Positions 20,201 to 28,659 are shown, numbered from the stretch's first letter. The stretch is DNA of 64,000 nt from Enterococcus sp. BWR-S5 (GCF_016745255.1 NZ_JADOEQ010000003.1:186001-250000); one strand, 5' to 3'. Notes: generated from the sequence alone by a model not told the origin. Translations and numbers: made by a program.

Positions 20201-23200
20201 CTCGTAAGGTATGTGCCAGCTGATTTGCTTTGTTGTTCAATTCCTGATAGGTCAGTACCTGATCTTGATAGATTACAGCTTCTTTTTTCGGGAACAAAGC
20301 AACTTGCTTTTCAAAAATTTCAGTAATTGTCTGGTCTTTGTAGCCAGATACTTCTTGAGGTTTGTTGAATTGAGTCATAATTCTTTGCTTCTCTTCTTCG
20401 TTTACAGCCGAAAGCTCACCTATTTTCTGTGTGGCATTAGAAGCGGCATTTTGAAGGAGCACTAGATAATGCTGCAGCATTTGCTTCATGGACTCTTCTT
20501 TAAATAAGGCCGTTCGATAATCCAGTGAAAGCTCGTAGCCTTCAGAGGTTTCTGAAATGCTAAAGGTTAAGTCAAACTTCGCTCCCTGTTCCTCCATAAC
20601 GGCTGAGACAATGGCTGCATCTCCCCAATGCTGTTCAGGCTGCTCATTGTTTTGCAGAACAAACATAACATCAAACAGTGGGTTTCGAGAAAGGTCTCGT
20701 GGAATATCCAGAGATGCAATCAACTCGTCAAATGGAAACTCTTGGTTCTGATAAGCCAGTAAGCTAGTTTCTTTTACCTCTTGAAGAAAGTCATGGACTG
20801 TTTTCTTCCTCGTTGGACGTCCGCGCATAGCCAATGTGTTAACAAAAATCCCTTGAACGTTTTCTATTTCCTGACGTGTTCTTCCTGAAATAGAAGTCCC
20901 GACAACCACATCCTCCTGTCGGCTGTACTTTCCAAGCATAATCATTCCTACGCTTAGCAATACCATATATTCTGTCGTTCCGGTTTTCTCAGCGAGTTTT
21001 TTCAAAGCGTCTCTTGTCTCAGCCGGAATCATTGATTTTACAGTCTGCCCTTTGAAGCTTTGTCTTGCCGTTCGTTTATAGTCTAATGGCAGGTCCAAAG
21101 ACTCCGGCGCATCACGAAACTGTTTAACCCAAAATTGCTTTTGCTTGTCCAAATTTTGCAGCTTTTGCCACTCACTATAGTCCTTGTATTGGATTGGTAA
21201 TGGTGCTAATGTTTGGCCGCTGTATAGCAAAGAAAATTCTTCTATCAGTGCATTGAAGGAACCGCCATCCGAAATAATGTGATGAACATCAATGAACAAA
21301 TAACTTTTTTCTTGATTGGTTAAAAGCTTCACACGCATCAATGGCGCATGCTGTAAATCAAACGGACGAACAAATGAATGGAAATTCTGTTCTGCTGTGT
21401 TCGTAGATATTTTCTGGACTTCTTCAGTCTCGACAATCGCTGTTATTGCTTCTTTTATATGCTGCACGGGCTTTCCGTCTATTGTTTTGAAGGCTGTTCG
21501 CAAGCTGTCATGACGTTCAATCAGCTGTTGGAAGGCGTGAGTCAGCTTTTCTTTTTCCAATGGTCCATCAAATGACAACATGACCGGAACATTATAGGAT
21601 TTCGTTGTATCATCAAGCTCTGTTGCAATATATATCTGCTTTTGTGCCGAGGACAACGCATAGAATTCTTTTTCTTCAGCAGGTGCAATCATTTCTCGTT
21701 CCTGATGAGTGCCAGATTCAATTTGAGAGCTGATCGCTTCAACCGTAGAATGTTCATAGATGTCTGCAATTGACAGTCGAATGTTGAAGGATGATTCAAT
21801 CGAATTGATTAATCGAGTCAGTCGCAATGAGTGTCCACCGGCTTCAAAGAAATCCGTTTGCTTTCCGATGTTGTCTGTTTTTAATATTTCTTCGAAAAAT
21901 TGTGCAACCTGCTTCTCAACTGCTGTTTCCGGAGCGACAAAGGTTGTCTGCTCTTCAATCGGAATTGTTTCTAAAGCTTTTCTATCGACCTTGCCGTTAA
22001 CGGTCAACGGTAAAGTCTCCAACTGAACAATGTTTGCAGGAATCATGTAATCCACTAATCGTTTTCGCAGCTGCTTCTTTATTTCTCGGATATCCAGCTG
22101 CTCTTTACTGGTAACAAAAGCAGCAATGCTGGTTTCTCCATGTTGGTCATCTCGACTGATAGCCGCGACGTTGACAATGGCGGGATCGCTCAGAAGTGAA
22201 TGCTCAATTTCTTCCAACTCAACGCGCATTCCTCGAATTTGGACTTGATTGTCACTACGACCAACGTATTCCAACTCCCCTTTATGGTTCCATTGAACAA
22301 TATCCCCTGTTTTCAGCATCTTTCCTTTACCGAAAGGATTAGGGATAAAACGTTTTTCATTTAGCTCAGACAGGTTTAGATAGCCATTACTGACAGCCAT
22401 ACCAGTCACACAAAGCTCTCCTGGCATATACAGTCCGTTGACCTTGTCGCCATTCATTACATAAACCTTACTGTTTGCAACAGGTTTACCAATCGGAATT
22501 TTCTTCACTTCTTCTCCCGGCTGGTGCTCCCAAACACTGATGACCGTTCCTTCAGAAAGGCCATAAGCATTGTAATATTTTGCGCCTTGTGCAACCATTC
22601 GTTCTGCCGCTTCTTTATGACAAGCAGATCCACCGGTTTCCACCATGCGAACAGATTTTGGTAACTGGACATAATCGCAATAAATTGGTGGAAGCAAACA
22701 CATAGTGGCTTGAATTTCATTAATAAACTCATTGAAAAGAGGAATGTTTTTAATTACCTCGTCTGTGACAAGATACAACGTTGCACCTGAAAGCAAGGTT
22801 GTCGTTATCTCACTGATTGCTGTACTAAACGTGATTGGCGCAAATTGTGGTACTCTATCGTCTTTATTCAGCTTTAAGAAATCAAAGGCATTGAACTCGC
22901 AATAATTGACGATTGCGCCATGATTGATTTTTACGCTCTTAGGATTTCCGGTAGTTCCCGAGGTATAAATCAGACAAAGGGTGTCATCTGAACCCGCCTG
23001 TCGGCCTGGATTACCTGCATTTCCTTCATACAGTGCTGAATCGTTTAAATCAACAATTGGGCAAAACTCACTTAGTTCTTCCGGACAGCCTGTTGATAAA
23101 ATCATTTTTGCTTGGCTATCTTCAAGCATGAAACGGAGGCGATCAACTGGAAAGATAGGATTCATCGGAACATACGCAGCACCGCTTTTTAAAACACCAA

Positions 23201-23996
23201 AGATTGAGCAAATCAGCTCAATGCCACGGACAGCCATAATCGCAACATAATCACCTGCTTGTATCTCTTGTTTTTTAAGAAAAGCAGCAATCTGATTCGA
23301 GCGTCGATTGAATTCTTCGAAAGTAATCTCTTCGCCTTCATAAACAAGAGCTGTCTTATTTGGGTATTTTTTTACAGTATCTTCAATGATTTCATGAACA
23401 CATGCATCTGTAGAAAAATCATAATCTGTCTGATTTACTTCAACTAGTAAGTCTCTTTCTTTTTGAGAAACAATGTCATATGCAGATATCTCCCCGTGCT
23501 CATTTTGTAGGATTGCTGTAAGCAATGTCTGGAAATGAAGATGAAGGATATCTATTTCTTCTTCCTCATATACTTCAGAAGAATAGAAGTAATCAACTAA
23601 CAAATTTTGCTCCGCATCCTCATTCACTTGTATCAGTAACTCGCAAAGAATCTGCTCTTGCAAGGCTGCAGACATTTCACTCGACCAAACGATTCCCTTA
23701 ATTCCATCATTTGTCTGCTTGTCTGCATTTGAAGCTTTTAATGTGGCGGCAGTCAATACATCTAAAAGGGTTCCCTGCTTAGGTATAGTGCAGGTTAACG
23801 TACCGACAAATTGATTTTTTTGAACCAACTCCATTGAGTAAGCATTATTCCCTTTCGTTTTGCACATAAGAATAAGAAAGACATTCGCAAAAAATTCATC
23901 TCTTGTTAGTCCACTTTTTTCACAAAGGCTGTTTACTCTGTTTCCGTCCAATTGAATATGTTGGTTGTGCTTTTTGGTATATCTGTTGTTGCTCAT
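14253..23996 (-). CDS. Nonribosomal peptide synthetase, three modules, initiating enzyme (partial C-A-T-C-A-T-C-A-T-degenerate E)
   Basis: 3247 residues. It opens with about 180 residues resembling only the C-terminal half of a condensation domain, without HHxxxDG. Then A1 (TSGTTG near 347), T1 GGHSL (720), C with HHIISDG (907), A2 (1373), T2 GGHSL (1749), C with HHIIADG (1935), A3 (2403), T3 GGDSI (2776), and an epimerization-type domain in which the histidine motif reads SPLIADRVSV (2953). My reading of the specificity residues: A1 S-T-S-L-E-G-A-V-I-K (no Asp235), A2 D-A-F-L-L-G-V-T-F-K (close to Ile/Val codes), A3 D-A-L-I-M-G-A-V-Y-K (possibly aromatic). The acidic C-terminal tail and the N-terminus of the next enzyme look like communication (COM) segments. 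The ATG has GGGAG 8 nt upstream. It is the first gene of the leftward operon. Confidence 0.93.
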   Translation of the reverse strand: MSNNRYTKKHNQHIQLDGNRVNSLCEKSGLTRDEFFANVFLILMCKTKGNNAYSMELVQKNQFVGTLTCTIPKQGTLLDVLTAATLKASNADKQTNDGIKGIVWSSEMSAALQEQILCELLIQVNEDAEQNLLVDYFYSSEVYEEEEIDILHLHFQTLLTAILQNEHGEISAYDIVSQKERDLLVEVNQTDYDFSTDACVHEIIEDTVKKYPNKTALVYEGEEITFEEFNRRSNQIAAFLKKQEIQAGDYVAIMAVRGIELICSIFGVLKSGAAYVPMNPIFPVDRLRFMLEDSQAKMILSTGCPEELSEFCPIVDLNDSALYEGNAGNPGRQAGSDDTLCLIYTSGTTGNPKSVKINHGAIVNYCEFNAFDFLKLNKDDRVPQFAPITFSTAISEITTTLLSGATLYLVTDEVIKNIPLFNEFINEIQATMCLLPPIYCDYVQLPKSVRMVETGGSACHKEAAERMVAQGAKYYNAYGLSEGTVISVWEHQPGEEVKKIPIGKPVANSKVYVMNGDKVNGLYMPGELCVTGMAVSNGYLNLSELNEKRFIPNPFGKGKMLKTGDIVQWNHKGELEYVGRSDNQVQIRGMRVELEEIEHSLLSDPAIVNVAAISRDDQHGETSIAAFVTSKEQLDIREIKKQLRKRLVDYMIPANIVQLETLPLTVNGKVDRKALETIPIEEQTTFVAPETAVEKQVAQFFEEILKTDNIGKQTDFFEAGGHSLRLTRLINSIESSFNIRLSIADIYEHSTVEAISSQIESGTHQEREMIAPAEEKEFYALSSAQKQIYIATELDDTTKSYNVPVMLSFDGPLEKEKLTHAFQQLIERHDSLRTAFKTIDGKPVQHIKEAITAIVETEEVQKISTNTAEQNFHSFVRPFDLQHAPLMRVKLLTNQEKSYLFIDVHHIISDGGSFNALIEEFSLLYSGQTLAPLPIQYKDYSEWQKLQNLDKQKQFWVKQFRDAPESLDLPLDYKRTARQSFKGQTVKSMIPAETRDALKKLAEKTGTTEYMVLLSVGMIMLGKYSRQEDVVVGTSISGRTRQEIENVQGIFVNTLAMRGRPTRKKTVHDFLQEVKETSLLAYQNQEFPFDELIASLDIPRDLSRNPLFDVMFVLQNNEQPEQHWGDAAIVSAVMEEQGAKFDLTFSISETSEGYELSLDYRTALFKEESMKQMLQHYLVLLQNAASNATQKIGELSAVNEEEKQRIMTQFNKPQEVSGYKDQTITEIFEKQVALFPKKEAVIYQDQVLTYQELNNKANQLAHTLREAGIGTNDFVAVEARRAPATIIAILGIVKAGAAYVPIDSEYPEERVTYMLENCQAKAVLATDSFTHQTARLSLPFYSLNTLLEESASSDNLSVINKADDLLYLMYTSGTTGKPKGTMIEHRNVFHLLEDSEPVGLSPDTIMLQAGSLSFDAATFEIWGSLLKGGTLVLTDKENFLNSQLLKQTIEDYKINTLFLTTALFNQHIELEPHVFNHLDCLLFGGEKLSERHVRQLLEENQHTQLLHVYGPTEGTTFSEFHLIQKEELDTVVPIGKPFPTTTAYILSDDGTLCGVGMKGELYIGGTGLAKGYWQNPELTEKVFVDSPFGRLYRTGDLAKWRANGSIDFLGRVDNQIKLRGFRVELEEITNTILRVTKIRQAITILTPEQQIAVYLSNDTSINIKELKEELRKTLPEYMLPELILQLDELPVAPTGKIDRNALPRIDELPVEQGLAPRNELESKIASVFSEVLGHEINSISTSFFDHGGHSLKAMQLLNKLEAELSTRIPLKDFFENPTIEGIGKRVEATASGTYERIEKAANQEAYPASSTQKRLYVIQEFDETGIAYNIPVGLSFNQVINLKKAAQCFEQLIERHEALRTSFYTAADGMVMQKIVRTDQVSFVIETGQMKNKDELTDILQSFVRPFDLSAAPLFRAGIITTSDGGSLFLLDIHHIIADGLSVQLLLKEFAALYNGHSLNNQELQYKDYSEWLRKRSMDEHEAFWKKELADDALPVLELPLDYRRPQQQTFAGATVSARIDGEMKEKLAELANKTGTTEYMILLAVYQILLHKYSRQEEIVVGTSVSGRTHADVESMLGMFVNTLVLKGKPEKQKYFTDFLAEIKEQNLQMLEHQDFPFEKIVELLDLPRSMSRNPLFDVMFVYQNQQDEEISLEGNQGTEIEAEGTIAKFDLSFRFTETAEEYQLIVEYAKDLFRAESIHYMLGHFLVLLEDVLTHSEKRISDLVLIDEQEKVLVLEQFNHRTEIVDLEQTVVSSFEEQVDRWAEKPALVYQSQQISYKEFNQRANQVAHYLRANGVGRDDLVAVLAERSVEMLVCMLGIIKAGGAYVPIDPSAPEERREYLLTDSQPKALLTTFELPEQLYGIPVVSAELETFRSFSTENPERINHSNDLLYCIYTSGTTGKPKGVLVEHKGILNVKQYFNQSLGLTSDDHMLQFSNYVFDASALEIFTALLNGSALHLVDAEDLKNPTFIENYLSEHISFAILPPQYAASIQINNVGTVMTGGSVATRKIVSKESGNTIEHYLNAYGPTEATVYTTSWSYRAQEGDIELPEQLPIGQPITNVEVHIIEEGQLCGVGIIGELCISGISLARGYLNQPELTAKAFIDHPFGEGKLYRSGDLARWTPDGQLEYLGRVDEQVKIRGYRIEPGEIESILRTAEFIQDAAVIVDTSEQEPKLAAYFVSETAIDSLEIQKYLATQLPEYMIPTAIMQLDEIPVTPNGKLDKKALPCIVTTGTEQLIKPTNAIEKQLVQVFQEILGLEEIGTNQHFLSLGGDSIKAIRIAAKIRENGYEILVKDILQYSTIAQISLQVQTTGDDRMAAAQAEQSGVVALTMVQKQLLNDSSIENHTLHLHFDTVIDEQLLTTAFDALIHHHDMLRAVYQNNQQELLRNEDTAAFQLTTATHQDNLRQELVVQAEKDLQLVSKQEENLLNGHLLQFQEESHLVIGISPLIADRVSVQILLEDLIAAYRSLAEKGQVLLSEKTLPFNTWIENNQLQQKELSILSTGGELPKIKASRNQLQYSIKETLSINQLETANQAFSTTIEELLLTGLVTAFEEWQQQAVCEVILERDGRAHDAQAFNRTVGQFTELQPLQLQRGASLTETILQTKEGNRRVQKQADKEKVLELTNPVLFRLKDAEQAFLDTETEKLFSKTVDSRKLYTPCYADLELSIVLNGTEVQLTVDYAVQAFSEEQIRAFQKNYEDALVQLVDYCLMQEDSFRTVEDFDVFDMEADEIDLLNTLLD

Positions 23997-24025
23997 TCAT
24001 CCATCTCCCTTTTCAATAACAATCT

Positions 24026-24086
24026 TACGCATAAAACAGGTATAAAAAATAAAAAAATAAGGCATAGTTAAAAAAATTTATGCGTA
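24026..24086. promoter_or_regulatory. Inverted pair of TACGCATAAA sites upstream of the NRPS operon
   Basis: TACGCATAAA at 24026-24035 and its exact reverse complement at 24077-24086, centres 51 bp apart (about five helical turns), 30-90 bp upstream of the NRPS start codon. The GC-containing core stands out in AT-rich surroundings. It may be a regulator site or part of an RNA stem in the leader; no regulator gene lies alongside. Confidence 0.35.
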
Positions 24087-24454
24087 CAAAATAACTACAG
24101 CTTTTCCTTGCCACACCTTTGAAAGTAATGTATAAATTCGTTTAAGTAATTAATATATTACATATAATATATGTTTTTATTTTAAATTTCTCATTATTTA
24201 TTTTTAATAAAAACATCTTTTTTATATCACTGTTTTCAAAGGAAATGACATTCTCAAATGCTAGTCAACCATTAAACAAACGTTATTTTACATTTGGTAA
24301 ACTAAAGTATACATAAAACGAAAATGGAATTCAATACAAAATTGCTTATATAGTGTAAAATAACAATTCTCTTGTGTAAAAAATAGTTTATACGGAGAAG
24401 TGTGTGCCGTTTTATTTTGAAGCTCGTTGTTTTTGTGATATTCGACATATTTTA

Positions 24455-24483
24455 TTTCCAACAAGTATTATTTGTATTATAAT
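24455..24483 (+). promoter_or_regulatory. Candidate sigma-A promoter of the PPTase gene
   Basis: -35 TTTCCA (24455-24460), 17-bp spacer, perfect -10 TATAAT (24478-24483), about 25 bp before a GAGGAGG ribosome binding site (24501-24507) that lies 7 nt from the ATG. Confidence 0.6.
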
Positions 24484-24514
24484 TTGTTTAGAAGTTATTT
24501 GAGGAGGATAAAAG

Positions 24515-25255
24515 ATGATTCAGCTATATACAATTGACCTGAAGGATTTTGCTGCAACAATAAACTATGCGGATTATTACCCTTTATTAGAACAAGAACG
24601 TCTGCTTCGAATTCAGCATTTACAATTTGAAAAGGATCGTATTGTCTGCGCTGTTTCAGGATTGCTGCTTCAATATGTAGCAAGGTGCTGCTACCAAATG
24701 AACAAAAAGGAAGCTATATTGATTAACAATGCTCAGGGGAAACCACAGTTCTTGGATGCACCTTTCCATTTCAATATTTCTCATTCCGGTGACTGGCTGC
24801 TTTGTGCTTGGAGTGACACACCTATTGGCATAGACGTGGAAAAAACTGAAATCATTTTTGATTATCTTGATATCGCTAAGCATTTCTTTCATCCAGAGGA
24901 GCACAGAAAGATTCAAGACTTACGTAAACATAAACAGCTGCCATACTTTTATAAAATATGGACTGCAAAGGAAAGCTATGTAAAATATTTAGGTAAAGGA
25001 CTTAGCTGCCCTCTCTCTTCTTTTTCCATAGAAGAAAAAAATGAAGGGCTTTCTCTGTCAGATAATTCAGCTGACTGTTTTTTTTATTCTGATTGGCTTG
25101 ATGCAAAACATCCCTACACGATTTGTACGCAGGAAAATACCGACCTTCCTTTTGCTAGGAATCACCTATCTTCAGCAGTCTTTTTTTCCGGGTTAGATGA
25201 GCTTTTAATGAACGAATTTCCTCTTGTTAATAGGAAAAAGCGCGGTTTCGTATGA
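24515..25255 (+). CDS. Sfp-type 4'-phosphopantetheinyl transferase
   Basis: 246 residues. It transfers the phosphopantetheine arm of CoA to the conserved serine of carrier domains, making the apo-NRPS active. Family motifs are clear: GKPQF (75-79), FNISHSGDW (86-94), IGIDVEK (104-110) with Mg-binding Asp107 and Glu109, and WTAKESYVKYLGKGL (149-163) with Glu153. Length is that of Sfp/Gsp enzymes and twice that of the fatty-acid enzyme AcpS. The gene is divergent from the NRPS operon and shares its intergenic region, so a role in this cluster is very likely. The stop codon lies in the loop of a hairpin. Confidence 0.94.
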   Translation: MIQLYTIDLKDFAATINYADYYPLLEQERLLRIQHLQFEKDRIVCAVSGLLLQYVARCCYQMNKKEAILINNAQGKPQFLDAPFHFNISHSGDWLLCAWSDTPIGIDVEKTEIIFDYLDIAKHFFHPEEHRKIQDLRKHKQLPYFYKIWTAKESYVKYLGKGLSCPLSSFSIEEKNEGLSLSDNSADCFFYSDWLDAKHPYTICTQENTDLPFARNHLSSAVFFSGLDELLMNEFPLVNRKKRGFV

Positions 25256-25265
25256 TTCCGCGCTT
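25238..25265 (+). terminator. Hairpin overlapping the end of the PPTase gene
   Basis: An 8-bp perfect stem, AAGCGCGG (25238-25245) and CCGCGCTT (25258-25265), with the TGA stop in the loop. The following sequence is only modestly T-rich, so termination may be partial. Confidence 0.5.
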
Positions 25266-25298
25266 GTTTACTCTGATTGACTTCATGAGCAGGCTCAT

Positions 25299-26024
25299 TT
25301 AGTCTTTTTTCAGTTCCCTATCGGTTTTTTTGTGTTCAATAATTACGCCATCTTTCATATGCAGGACATGAGATCCGTACTCGGCAGATTCCTCGGAATG
25401 TGTCACTTGTACGATGGTTGTTTCTTCTTCCTGATTAATTTTTTTCAGAAGTTCCATAACAGCCTGTCCATTTTTTGAATCAAGATTTCCGATTGGTTCG
25501 TCGGCAAGAATAACTTTAGGTTCAATAATCAACGCTCGTGCGATGGCCACCCGCTGTTGCTGCCCCCCTGATAATTCATTTGGATATGCCTCTCTTTTAT
25601 CCCGAATACCAATTTTTTTCAACAAAATATCCAGTTTCTCCTGATAATCCTTGATATTTTTCCCATCCAAGATTAGTGGCAATAAAATGTTATCTTCTAC
25701 TGTCAAATTAGGAACTAAATTATAAAATTGAAAAATGAAGCCTATATCTCTGCGCTTTAAAAGGCTTTTGTCCTTTGCAGACATCTTGCTTAAAGGCTTT
25801 GTATCAATCCATATTTTACCGGCTGTTGGGTCATCTAACCCCCCTAGGATGTACAGCAGTGTCGATTTTCCTGAACCGGAAGGGCCCATAATGGATAAAA
25901 ACTGTCCTTTTTTTACTGAGAATGAAATGTCCTTCAAGGCCTGAACCTGCAACTCAGGATTGACTTCAAAGGTTTTCTGAACATTTTCTACACGAATGAT
26001 ATTTTTTGATTCCTTCTTTCTCAT
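25299..26024 (-). CDS. ABC transporter ATP-binding protein (MacB/LolD type)
   Basis: 241 residues. Walker [10 protein letters not shown] (47-55), signature [15 protein letters not shown], Walker [13 protein letters not shown] and the switch histidine in VTHSEES are all intact. The LLYILGGLD stretch is typical of ATPases that drive FtsX-like permeases. Its partner is the permease gene 148 bp upstream on the same strand. An AAGGAG site lies about 7 nt from the ATG. Standing beside the NRPS locus, the pair may export the peptide or remove it or its target complex from the membrane; this is inference from position. Confidence 0.9.
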   Translation of the reverse strand: MRKKESKNIIRVENVQKTFEVNPELQVQALKDISFSVKKGQFLSIMGPSGSGKSTLLYILGGLDDPTAGKIWIDTKPLSKMSAKDKSLLKRRDIGFIFQFYNLVPNLTVEDNILLPLILDGKNIKDYQEKLDILLKKIGIRDKREAYPNELSGGQQQRVAIARALIIEPKVILADEPIGNLDSKNGQAVMELLKKINQEEETTIVQVTHSEESAEYGSHVLHMKDGVIIEHKKTDRELKKD

Positions 26025-26172
26025 TGGTTCTCTCCTTGCTATTTATAGTTGAGGAAGCTGGTACAGATTCCAGTTTTCCACTCTGTTTTTTAAACATAAT
26101 AGTATTTTCATCTAATGAATCGGCTTCAGATATCAGCTTGATATTTTGTGTTTGAACGACCTGTTGCAATCT

Positions 26173-28659
26173 TTACTCATATTTCAGCTCTTCAATAATT
26201 GTCAGTGTTCGTAATTTCCAAAGTGCCGGTATGGAAGAGACAATGACAATCAACCAAAGCAAGACGAAAACAATTGGTAAATACCCCACATTGATAGTTA
26301 TTGGAAAATCAGTTTCCATTAATTGCTCCATAACTTTTTCAACAAGATGGGCTTCAGCAAAGGATAATGGAACGCCGACAATAAAGGTCATGACAACCGT
26401 CAGAAACCCTTCCCACAGCAGCATTCCCATCAGTTGCGTTTGAGTCATACCTAATGAGGCATAGAGAGCAAAGTCCTTTTTACGTTGCAGGAAGCTGATT
26501 GTGGTATTGCTGATAATCCCAAAGCTTCCTATAATGATTGTCATTAAGGAGAACGCTCTGAAAATGGTAATCATCAATTCATTTTGCTCTGTATTCTGCT
26601 GTGTTTGTTCATCTTTCGTGTAGACATCCGCCGTATAATCGTTTAATTCCTTCTTAAGGATTTTCTGTGATTCATTTTGTTTCTTCGTTGAGTTGAAATA
26701 ATAATTTGTTGTTAATGAGGCACGGACATTTTCCGGTAATCGATCAAGATTTAGTAAAAAGTAATTAAAGGATGACTTGTTTTTATATAAGCCAACGAGC
26801 TTCATTTCTTTTTCCTCATTACCAAACGGAAAGACAATTGTATCTCCCACCTTTAGCGAAAGCTTTTCCGCATAGCTATACGTGGTCATAAAGGAATCAG
26901 ACCCATCCCCAAGCTGCTCAAAAACAGCATCATAGCTTTTATCCTGCCAGTCAATATAAGAGTAGTAGTTCCTATATGCTGACGGATCATCGAAAGCGAT
27001 TAGATTATAAGCATAGTTATCGATTTTGATATTTGTTAAAATTTCACTATGGAAATTACTCTCAATTAAACCTGTTTCCTGAAGCTTTTCCGTAACTTCC
27101 TCTTGCTGACTGCTCAAGCCATTTGCCGGAACCTGAACATTTATATCATAGTGATAGCCGGCGTAAACACTGGTCATCGTATTTCTCATACTGTTTTCAA
27201 TACCATTAATCAAAAGCATAACCATCAGACCTACAGCAAACAAGGTGATGTTGCTCCGGATAATTTTAGAGGTACCCATATTTTGGGCAGATAAAGCCAG
27301 CAAACTCATCTTATTCTTAAGTCCGGAAAACAGACCGTTCATCAGTTTTTCTGTTAATTTTGGATAGATAAGCAAGAAAGCAATAAATACCAAAACAAGA
27401 AGTAAAATGATAACAAGGAGCTGATCGCCAAAAAGAAAATATGCGCCTAAAGAAATAAGCAGCAATAAAATACCGATAAAGAAATTGGTCCATCGGGCCT
27501 GCTTTTCGACCGTAAACTCATTGAGGATGACCTCTTTGACTGAGTATTTTTTCAAGCGGACAACTGGCAGTAAAACTGCTGCTAAGCTTAATCCGATTGA
27601 GAATAATAAGCCGGTTAGAACTAACATAGGTGAGAACGAAACAGCTTCGTAAATGCCATACTCTGCCAATGGTGATGACACTCGGTTGATTACGACCGTA
27701 AGTCCGTAGCCGATTAGCACACCCAGAAGACCACCGACCAGACCGTAAATGCCGCTTTCAGAAAGAAACAACAGGCGAATTTGTCTATGTGTGGCTCCCT
27801 GACTTAGAAATGTTCCTACCGTGTTCATTCGTTCAGTAATCGTTAGACGAAAGGCACCATTAATAATCAAGATACTTGCTAGAACCACCATTAAAAACAT
27901 AAACGTGATAACCATAGTAATCTGATTAACAATTTGTTCCATCTGACCGGAATCATAGACCTCAGTTGCTGTATAGTCGCTGTTTTTCTGATTAAACGCC
28001 TTAATGGCTTCAACAACTGTGCTCTTGTTGGTTTCGGCGAATATAACTGTATAGTCTGACCCGGAAATTTCTTTTAAGTATTCTTTTTCAAATAGAATCG
28101 TATAGTTTCCGCGTGTGTCATTATAAAACATTCCTTGATTTTGAGCGATTGCACCAATCTTCAACTGATGATCCTTATTATTGATATGGATAGTCAGTGT
28201 ATCTCCAAGCGCAACCTTCAATTCTTTGCTGGCACGTTGACTAATACTAACGCTGTTCTCATACCAGTTCTTTCCCGAAATCTCTGTAAAAGCCGATGCT
28301 TTTGGAAGATCCTTTTCTAATCGCCCTCGGAGAGTCAATGAGCTGTCAAACTTAGCTGAGCTCTCCTTCAGCTTGATTTTGTTCAAGAGAATTTCAGGTA
28401 CTTCATTTTTCATTTTTACAAGCTCAAGTTCCTTTGGATCAATCCCAGCTCCCGATGAATAGTCATTCTTTGTAATAGAAACCTCTTTTCCCTCATAAGC
28501 TTCCATCTGAATTTTTTTCTGGGAATCCATAACTGTTTCAAATGCTTTTTGGCTGCCAATAAATAATCCCGTGCTTAAAGCAATGGAGACAATGAGCATT
28601 AAAAGCCTGCCTTTGTTTTTTATCATACTTTTCAAAATATATTTGATCAGAATTCTCAT
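26173..28659 (-). CDS. ABC transporter permease with two FtsX domains
   Basis: 828 residues. One transmembrane segment near 15-35 is followed by a large extracytoplasmic domain (about 40-235). Then comes a first FtsX block of three helices (about 240-375), further helices near 390-445 and 470, a second extracytoplasmic region, and a second FtsX block (about 690-815) ending near EELKYE. This is the layout of MacB/BceB-like mechanotransmission permeases in Gram-positive bacteria, which export peptides or lipoproteins or confer peptide resistance. The ATPase gene is directly downstream. An AAGGAG site precedes the ATG. No sensor kinase or response regulator is adjacent, unlike Bce modules. Substrate unknown. 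Confidence 0.88.
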   Translation of the reverse strand: MRILIKYILKSMIKNKGRLLMLIVSIALSTGLFIGSQKAFETVMDSQKKIQMEAYEGKEVSITKNDYSSGAGIDPKELELVKMKNEVPEILLNKIKLKESSAKFDSSLTLRGRLEKDLPKASAFTEISGKNWYENSVSISQRASKELKVALGDTLTIHINNKDHQLKIGAIAQNQGMFYNDTRGNYTILFEKEYLKEISGSDYTVIFAETNKSTVVEAIKAFNQKNSDYTATEVYDSGQMEQIVNQITMVITFMFLMVVLASILIINGAFRLTITERMNTVGTFLSQGATHRQIRLLFLSESGIYGLVGGLLGVLIGYGLTVVINRVSSPLAEYGIYEAVSFSPMLVLTGLLFSIGLSLAAVLLPVVRLKKYSVKEVILNEFTVEKQARWTNFFIGILLLLISLGAYFLFGDQLLVIILLLVLVFIAFLLIYPKLTEKLMNGLFSGLKNKMSLLALSAQNMGTSKIIRSNITLFAVGLMVMLLINGIENSMRNTMTSVYAGYHYDINVQVPANGLSSQQEEVTEKLQETGLIESNFHSEILTNIKIDNYAYNLIAFDDPSAYRNYYSYIDWQDKSYDAVFEQLGDGSDSFMTTYSYAEKLSLKVGDTIVFPFGNEEKEMKLVGLYKNKSSFNYFLLNLDRLPENVRASLTTNYYFNSTKKQNESQKILKKELNDYTADVYTKDEQTQQNTEQNELMITIFRAFSLMTIIIGSFGIISNTTISFLQRKKDFALYASLGMTQTQLMGMLLWEGFLTVVMTFIVGVPLSFAEAHLVEKVMEQLMETDFPITINVGYLPIVFVLLWLIVIVSSIPALWKLRTLTIIEELKYE

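Larger units (their letters stand above)
23997..24514. other. Divergent promoter region between the NRPS operon and the PPTase gene
   Basis: 518 bp of very AT-rich DNA without a coding region. It holds the NRPS ribosome binding site (24005-24009), a 10-bp inverted repeat at 24026-24035 and 24077-24086, runs of A/T around 24140-24230, and the PPTase promoter near 24455-24483. I could not identify a convincing -35/-10 pair for the leftward NRPS operon. Confidence 0.6.

Noticed and set aside
24240-24268. TTGACT at 24263-24268 (minus strand) as -35 of the NRPS operon
   Set aside because: No acceptable -10 lies 15-19 bp downstream; the region there reads TTTCCT.
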